Below, in pieces: positions 33,104 to 37,458 of a DNA stretch of 37,458 bases; the first letter of the stretch is position 1; every line of letters begins with the position of its first letter. A program made the position numbers and the translations under genes. The notes below the pieces were generated by a model that did no database searches, was not told the origin of the DNA, and saw only the letters and a list, made by a program, of their open reading frames with translations. The stretch is from an uncultured Opitutia bacterium (lineage in GTDB: Bacteria > Verrucomicrobiota > Verrucomicrobiia > Opitutales > Opitutaceae). The stretch lies in NCBI GenBank assembly GCA_903902745.1, contig CAIUWA010000033.1, positions 1 to 37,458 of the forward strand, read 5' to 3'.

Positions 33104-33834
33104 GCCTTTTTCTCCAAGCCCGGTTCGTTTACCGCGCCTATCGTTATCGGTGGAAAAATGATCCCGCGGAGATCGCCTTCGTGCGCGCTCATGTCCGCAG
33201 CGGCACCGTGGCGCTTGACGTCGGTGCCCACAAGGGCGGCTACACCTACTGGCTCGCCCGCGGCGTGGGCGCCACGGGACACGTCTATGCCTTCGAGCCT
33301 CAGCCTCAACTTGCCCGCAAGTTGACGAAGGGTTTCGATCCCAGCCGCGTCACCGTGGAGAATGCCGGTGTGTCCGATCATGAAGGCACCTTGCGGCTGA
33401 ACATCCCCACCGATGGCCGCCCCTCGCCCGGCGCCTCGCTGGAGGCCACCGCTACGGCTACGGCCACCGGCCACTCCATCGAAGTGCGCGTGATCCGGCT
33501 CGATAATTACCTGAGGGATCTTCCCGGCCGCGGGCAGAAGGTTTCCTTCCTGAAGTGCGACGTTGAGGGCCACGAGCTGCATGTGTTCCGCGGCGCCGAA
33601 CAACTGCTGCGCCGCGACCAGCCCGTGCTCCTCTTCGAATGCGAGCAGCGGCACCATGGCGCCCGTCCCATCACCGAGGTTTTCTCGTATCTGGAAGGCC
33701 TCGGCTACACCGGGCGGTTCTTCCTTGAAGGCCGGCTCGCGCCCATCGCGGAATTCGATGTCCGCCGGCACCAGGCGGCGGCCAGCCAGCCCGGGTATTG
33801 CAATAACTTCGTGTTCTCCGCCGGGACGGCCTAG
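33100..33834 (+). CDS. FkbM-family methyltransferase
   Basis: 244 residues. A class I SAM methyltransferase of the FkbM family, which O-methylates sugars or polyketides. SGTVALDVGAHKGGYTYWLAR is the SAM loop, VYAFEPQPQLARKL the acidic motif II, ENAGVSDHEGTLRL and VIRLDNYL are FkbM landmarks, and FLKCDVEGHELHVFRGAEQLL is the family signature. The start is coupled to the upstream glycosyltransferase by an ATGA overlap, so it very probably methylates a sugar placed by that cluster. A short repetitive ATATATATG region (residues about 121-129) is a local codon repeat. Confidence 0.88.
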   Translation: MSLFLQARFVYRAYRYRWKNDPAEIAFVRAHVRSGTVALDVGAHKGGYTYWLARGVGATGHVYAFEPQPQLARKLTKGFDPSRVTVENAGVSDHEGTLRLNIPTDGRPSPGASLEATATATATGHSIEVRVIRLDNYLRDLPGRGQKVSFLKCDVEGHELHVFRGAEQLLRRDQPVLLFECEQRHHGARPITEVFSYLEGLGYTGRFFLEGRLAPIAEFDVRRHQAAASQPGYCNNFVFSAGTA

Positions 33835-33843
33835 CGTTTTGCC

Positions 33844-34236
33844 GTGAAGCCGCAGGAGCCCTTTCATTTCAGCAAAGCCGCCGAGGAACTCGTCGGCGAC
33901 CTGCGGGGCCTGCCGTATGAGGTCCCACGCAAGCAGAAGCTCCGCCCGACCCACCAACTGGCCGAGGTGCTCGACCAACTCGTCACCCAGTACCAGATCG
34001 GCCGCGAGTCCCCGGAGCAGACCATCCGCGATCACTGGGTGAAAATCGTCGGCACCGCCAACGCTCAATATTCCCACGCCGCCCGCCTCGAGCGCGCCGG
34101 CCGCACCGTCGTCGTTATCGCCGCACATTCAGTCGTCCGCAACGAATTGTTCCTCCACCGCCAGTCCATCGTGGAGAAAATCAAAAAGCTCCCCGGCTGC
34201 GGCACCGTGAAGGAATTGAACCTGCGCGCGGGCTGA
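33844..34236 (+). CDS. dciA: DciA-type DnaA/helicase-associated protein (DUF721)
   Basis: 130 residues. DUF721/DciA proteins assist loading of the replicative helicase in bacteria that lack DnaC. The C-terminal half has the family pattern: IRDHWVKIVGTANAQYSHAARLERAGRTVVVIAAHSVVRNELFLHRQSIVEKIKKL, in which W, the helix-strand order and the N-E-L-x-x-x-R/K positions are typical. It starts with GTG at 33844, nine bases after the FkbM stop. It marks the switch from surface-polysaccharide genes to housekeeping genes. The family call is fairly secure; its role here is inferred from the family. Confidence 0.75.
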   Translation: MKPQEPFHFSKAAEELVGDLRGLPYEVPRKQKLRPTHQLAEVLDQLVTQYQIGRESPEQTIRDHWVKIVGTANAQYSHAARLERAGRTVVVIAAHSVVRNELFLHRQSIVEKIKKLPGCGTVKELNLRAG

Positions 34237-34492
34237 GGACGAGTCCCATGTAGGGTCAAACGAAGCCGGTATCCCCGCTCCAAAAATGCGCTTGCGCGGG
34301 AGCGGGCCGTTACTGATGCTGGCTCCTTGCGTTAGTGAAAGTCCATCGGTTGTGGACTTCCACCATGACTGGTCCCGCATCCCGCGGGATTGGAACGGTG
34401 ATGCCGGCTGAGGCTCCGAATGGTCGGGGCGGAGGCGGGTGTCTCGGGGCTTTCCCAAGTCCCCTACAGTCGTGCAACTCAAATACTAAACC
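34237..34492 (+). promoter_or_regulatory. Structured leader upstream of rpsO
   Basis: A 256-base gap without a gene. Several stems are visible: ccccgctcc / gggagcggg with an inner gcgc-tt-gcgc (about 34275-34308); aagtcc / ggactt (about 34339-34361); the palindrome atcccgcgggat (about 34379-34390); and ggggctt / aagtcccc (about 34448-34466), close to the start codon. Ribosomal protein S15 represses its own mRNA in several phyla through unrelated leader structures, so this is a candidate for such control. I recognise no published motif. Confidence 0.45.
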
Positions 34493-34756
34493 ATGCCTAC
34501 AGTCGTAAAACCCGATATCATCGCCCAGTTCAAAACCCACGAGAAGGACACCGGCTCGAGCGAGGTCCAGATCGCGCTGCTGACCGCCCGGATCAATCAT
34601 TTGACCGAGCATCTGCGCACCCACCGCAAGGACTTCCACTCGCGCCGCGGGCTGCTCCAGATGGCCAGCCGCCGCCGCAAGCTTCTTGATTACACCAAGA
34701 AGCACGACCTGCCCAAGTACACCGAACTTCTCCAGAAGCTCAACCTTCGCAAATAA
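34493..34756 (+). CDS. rpsO: 30S ribosomal protein S15
   Basis: 87 residues, the usual size of S15, which binds the central domain of 16S rRNA early in 30S assembly. The core motif is present: [52 protein letters not shown], including the conserved H-x-x-D-x-H/S-R-R-G-L region that contacts rRNA. The ATG at 34493 is clear, and no Shine-Dalgarno is visible. It is followed by a hairpin terminator and then pnp, the rpsO-pnp order found in many bacteria. Confidence 0.97.
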   Translation: MPTVVKPDIIAQFKTHEKDTGSSEVQIALLTARINHLTEHLRTHRKDFHSRRGLLQMASRRRKLLDYTKKHDLPKYTELLQKLNLRK

Positions 34757-34770
34757 CGCTTTTAGTCACA

Positions 34771-34805
34771 CGGGCGACCCGATCCGCGGGTCGCCCGTTG
34801 TCTTT
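34771..34805 (+). terminator. Terminator-like hairpin after rpsO
   Basis: cgggcgaccc (34771-34780), loop gatccgc, gggtcgcccg (34788-34797): a perfect 10-bp stem followed by ttgtcttt, 14 bases after the rpsO stop. The short T-tract suggests partial termination before pnp. Confidence 0.8.
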
Positions 34806-35061
34806 AAGACACTCGAATCCAGACCGGGACATTTCCGTTTGCCGCCAAGGCAAACCCGCCTACGGGCGGCAAACGGGAATCTCTCGTGTTTGATCGGGAA
34901 GACCAAGGCGGTTTCATCGAAACCCAACCAACCCCCGCGGCGGCCATTCCGGCCACCGCCGCCTCCCTCTCCGGGAGGCACCCGAGCCATCAGTCGTGTG
35001 TCGCTGACCGCGCTCGTCCCTCCGTCGACACAATCTCCGCAGTCCGAAAACCAGTCCGCTC
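34806..35061 (+). promoter_or_regulatory. pnp leader with three hairpins
   Basis: The remainder of a 305-base gap without a gene. Hairpin one: ccgtttgccgcc (34835-34846) with ggcggcaaacgg (34865-34876), perfect. Hairpin two: gcggcggcc (34937-34945) with ggccaccgccgc (34951-34962), with a small bulge. Hairpin three: cctccc (34962-34967) with gggagg (34973-34978). In E. coli, PNPase represses its own mRNA after RNase III cuts a leader stem-loop; these stems could serve a similar purpose, or the first may be a dispersed repeat. Confidence 0.5.
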
Positions 35062-37269
35062 ATGAATCAGAAACACATCGTCAAGGTTCCCTCCCTCGGG
35101 TTCCAGTTCTCCACCGGCTCCATCGGCAATCTCGCCGGCGGCGCCGTCATCGTCACCGTCGGTGAGACCAACCTCATGGTCACCGCCTGCGTCGCGCAGA
35201 CCATGCGCCCCGGCCAGGACTTCTTCCCGCTCACCGTCGACTACCGCGAGAAATACGCCGCGGCCGGCCGCTTCCCCGGCGGCTACTTCAAGCGCGAGGG
35301 CCGTCCCTCCGAGAAGGAAATCCTCACGTCGCGCCTGTGCGACCGTCCCTGCCGCCCCCTCTTCCCCGAGGGTTTCCTCAATGAGGTGCAGATCATCGGC
35401 CAGCTCCTGTCCGCCGACCAGATCAACGACGCCGACATCGCCATGATCAACGGCGCCAGCGCCGCGCTCGCCATCTCCGACATCCCCTGGGGTGGCCCCA
35501 TCGCGGGCGTGCGCGTCGCCGAGATCGACGGCCAGTTCGTCGCCAACCCGACCATCGAGCAGATGTATTCCTCGACGCTCGACCTCATCTACGTCGGCAC
35601 CGAGAAGGACATGCTGATGATCGAGGGCTCCGCGGACCAGATCACCGAGGAGCGTTTCATCGAGGCGCTCACGTTCGGCCAGCAGGCCATCCAGCCGATC
35701 ATCACCGCGATCAAGGAACTCGTCGCGATCGCCGGCAAGCCCAAGTCCCACTTCGCCCTCGTCGGCGCCACCGCCGAGGCCCGTGCGATCATCGAGCGCG
35801 TGGTGCCCTCCGACCGCATCTCGACCGCCATCTACGGTCACGAAAAGGCCGTGCGCTCCGCCAATATCAAGATCCTCAAGGCTGAGGCGCACGCCGCCCT
35901 CACGACTGAGCTTGGCGCCGGCCGCTTCAGCGATGTCGACCTCAACGTCGTCTTCGAGGACCTCCAATACAAGGCCTACCGCAAAACCGTCCTCGATCGC
36001 GGCGTCCGCTCCGATGGCCGCGGCCAGAAGGATGTCCGTCCCCTTACCGCCCAGGTCGGTGTGCTGCCCCGGGTTCACGGCAGCGCGATGTTCCAGCGCG
36101 GCGACACCCAGAATATCGCCATCGTCACCCTCGGGCCGACGAAGGAAGCCCAGGACATGGATGGGCTCACCGGCGGCGCGAAGTCGAAGAGCTTCATGCT
36201 GCATTATAACTTCCCGCCGTTCTCCGTCGGTGAAGCGGGTCGTTTCATCGGTCCCGGCCGCCGCGAAATCGGCCACGGCGCCCTCGCCGAGCGTTCGCTC
36301 GTGCCGGTGCTGCCGCCCGAGGACGCCTTCCCCTACTCGATCCGTGTCGTCTCCGAGATCATGGCCTCCAATGGCTCGACCTCGATGGCGTCGATCTGCG
36401 GCGGCTGCCTCGCCCTCATGGACGCCGGCGTGCCGATCATCGCCCCGGTCGCGGGTATTTCCTGCGGCCTGATGACCGAGAACGACGCCGACGGCTCCAT
36501 CAAGAAATGGACGACCATCACCGACATCCTCGGTGAGGAAGATCACTTCGGCGACATGGACTTCAAGCTCGCCGGCACGACCAAGGGGATCACGGGCTTC
36601 CAGCTCGACCTCAAGATCGGCGGCCTGCCCTTCGAGATCGCCAAGACCGCGATCTTCCAGGCGCGCGATGCCCGCATCGAGATCCTCAGGGTCATGCTCG
36701 GCTCCCTGCCCGCGCCCCGCGCCGACCTCTCGAAATACGCGCCCCGCATCCAGACGATCCAGATCGATCCCGAAAAGATCGGCCTGCTCATCGGGCCCGG
36801 CGGCAAGACCATCCGCCGCATCACCGAGACGACCGGCGCGCAGATCGACATCGCCGAGGACGACTCCGGCAAGATCTTCATCTACTCGAACAACGGCGAC
36901 GCCATGGCCCGCGCCATCAAGGAAATCGACGGCCTCTGCGGCGGCGGTTCCGGTGGTGGTGGTGGCGGTGGTGGCGCCCCGATCGAGACCGGCAAGCTGT
37001 ATCATGGCCGCGTCACCGGCATCAAGGACTTCGGCTGCTTTGTCGAGTGCACCCCGGGCAAGGAAGGCCTGGTCCACATCTCCGAGCTCGCTGACTTCCG
37101 CGTGCGCCGCACCGAGGATGTCGTCAAGATGGGCGACATGATCTGGGTCAAGTGCGTCGGCGTCGACGAGCGTTCCGGCAAGGTCCGCCTCTCGCGCAAG
37201 GCCGCGATGAAGGAGATGGAAGGCCAGCCGCAGCCCGCGGCTGAGGCTGCCGCGCCCGCGGCGCAGTAA
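35062..37269 (+). CDS. pnp: Polyribonucleotide nucleotidyltransferase (PNPase)
   Basis: 735 residues, standard length. A trimeric 3'-5' phosphorolytic exoribonuclease of mRNA decay. The first RNase PH core is at about 10-150 ([35 protein letters not shown]); an all-helical linker follows; the second, catalytic PH core is at about 320-540 ([37 protein letters not shown]). The KH domain is at about 570-620 ([20 protein letters not shown]) and the S1 domain at about 645-715 ([30 protein letters not shown]). KH and S1 are joined by an unusual run of glycines ([12 protein letters not shown]) coded by a ggt/ggc repeat at about 36940-36975. It is followed by a terminator. Confidence 0.97.
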   Translation: MNQKHIVKVPSLGFQFSTGSIGNLAGGAVIVTVGETNLMVTACVAQTMRPGQDFFPLTVDYREKYAAAGRFPGGYFKREGRPSEKEILTSRLCDRPCRPLFPEGFLNEVQIIGQLLSADQINDADIAMINGASAALAISDIPWGGPIAGVRVAEIDGQFVANPTIEQMYSSTLDLIYVGTEKDMLMIEGSADQITEERFIEALTFGQQAIQPIITAIKELVAIAGKPKSHFALVGATAEARAIIERVVPSDRISTAIYGHEKAVRSANIKILKAEAHAALTTELGAGRFSDVDLNVVFEDLQYKAYRKTVLDRGVRSDGRGQKDVRPLTAQVGVLPRVHGSAMFQRGDTQNIAIVTLGPTKEAQDMDGLTGGAKSKSFMLHYNFPPFSVGEAGRFIGPGRREIGHGALAERSLVPVLPPEDAFPYSIRVVSEIMASNGSTSMASICGGCLALMDAGVPIIAPVAGISCGLMTENDADGSIKKWTTITDILGEEDHFGDMDFKLAGTTKGITGFQLDLKIGGLPFEIAKTAIFQARDARIEILRVMLGSLPAPRADLSKYAPRIQTIQIDPEKIGLLIGPGGKTIRRITETTGAQIDIAEDDSGKIFIYSNNGDAMARAIKEIDGLCGGGSGGGGGGGGAPIETGKLYHGRVTGIKDFGCFVECTPGKEGLVHISELADFRVRRTEDVVKMGDMIWVKCVGVDERSGKVRLSRKAAMKEMEGQPQPAAEAAAPAAQ

Positions 37270-37290
37270 GCCCGTTTGCTTTCACATCAA

Positions 37291-37320
37291 GCCGCGACGT
37301 AAGTCGCGGCTTTTTTATTT
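37291..37320 (+). terminator. Rho-independent terminator of pnp
   Basis: gccgcgac (37291-37298), loop gtaa, gtcgcggc (37303-37310), then ttttttattt: a perfect 8-bp GC-rich stem with a strong T-run, 21 bases after the pnp stop. Confidence 0.93.
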
Positions 37321-37323
37321 CCG

Positions 37324-37404
37324 AGGTGGAACGCGTTGTCCCCTGTTTGGGCCGGAGACAAGGGTAACGGTGTTCGGAGACATAGGTAACACTCGAGGAG
37401 GGAA
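37324..37404. other. Dispersed repeat arm plus direct repeats, possible IS481-type end
   Basis: 37324-37341 (aggtggaacgcgttgtcc) is an exact inverted copy of 11945-11962. Next come two related units, ggagacaagggtaac (about 37354) and ggagacataggtaac (about 37376), 22 bases apart. Tandem GAGACATRGGTAAC-like units resemble subterminal ends of IS481-family elements as I remember them, but no transposase frame is in view, and the window ends at 37458. No gene is seen after the pnp terminator. Confidence 0.35.
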
Positions 37405-37458
37405 TTAAACCGAGGCTGGAGTTGGGGGTGAGTAGATGGAGCGCAGAGGCGTTCTGCC

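Noticed and set aside
34237-34492. tRNA or another known small RNA in the rpsO leader
   Set aside because: I could not find a cloverleaf with a T-loop GTTCRA and acceptor pairing, nor features of 6S, RNase P or tmRNA.
34990-37077. A 695-residue open frame on the minus strand opposite pnp
   Set aside because: It is the antisense shadow of a GC-rich gene: composition is dominated by Asp, Gly, Glu and Ala, with no recognisable domain, while the plus strand encodes an unambiguous PNPase.

Overview
The window looks like a chromosomal segment of a high-GC Gram-negative bacterium, most likely of the Verrucomicrobiota (Opitutaceae-like). This is inferred from an oversized GreA-domain protein of the PVC type (6457..8301), lipopolysaccharide-type glycosyltransferases, many lipoproteins, few Shine-Dalgarno sites, and intergenic inverted repeats of a kind I associate with such genomes. 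No rRNA, tRNA, CRISPR array or complete mobile element was seen.

Layout. (1) 1-2043: a hybrid histidine kinase (CHASE-PAS-HisKA-HATPase-REC) broken by an in-frame TAG and a frameshift. (2) 2253-4939: an MFS exporter translationally coupled to a lipoprotein aspartyl protease with a PDZ domain. (3) 5025-8301: rsmB divergent from the long greA. (4) 8561-13072: a LysE-type exporter, an ArsR-methyltransferase fusion, a small membrane protein and four small exported or lipoprotein genes of unknown role. (5) 13137-18134: ispE-ptsI on the minus strand, divergent from pyrF, then ispD and ispF; three MEP isoprenoid genes lie within about 3 kb. (6) 18131-25317: an oligopeptide ABC importer with three tandem OppA-type lipoproteins and the permeases OppB and OppC, but no OppD/OppF ATPases. 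(7) 25429-33834: an MsbA-like ABC exporter and a cell-surface polysaccharide/LPS-core block (one GT9, four GT2, two methyltransferases). (8) 33844-37269: dciA (DUF721), rpsO and pnp, then a strong terminator and, at the right edge, a fragment with direct repeats that may be an insertion-sequence end.

The most unusual property lies between the genes. From about 3.6 kb to 28.4 kb most gene junctions carry a long imperfect inverted repeat or compact palindrome, usually starting within 0-40 bases of a stop codon. Several unrelated sequence vocabularies occupy the same position. Some have run into genes: they encode the hydrophobic part of the signal peptide of two lipoproteins (3590..4939 and 18131..19831), the C-terminal tail of PyrF, and the stop codon of IspE. 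The overlapping genes of the glycosyltransferase block lack them.

Functional reading: an envelope- and nutrient-centred region (peptide uptake, lipoproteins, LPS assembly, export) among housekeeping genes for RNA metabolism, isoprenoid precursors and pyrimidine synthesis. Function calls rest on motifs recognised by eye; no database search was possible.
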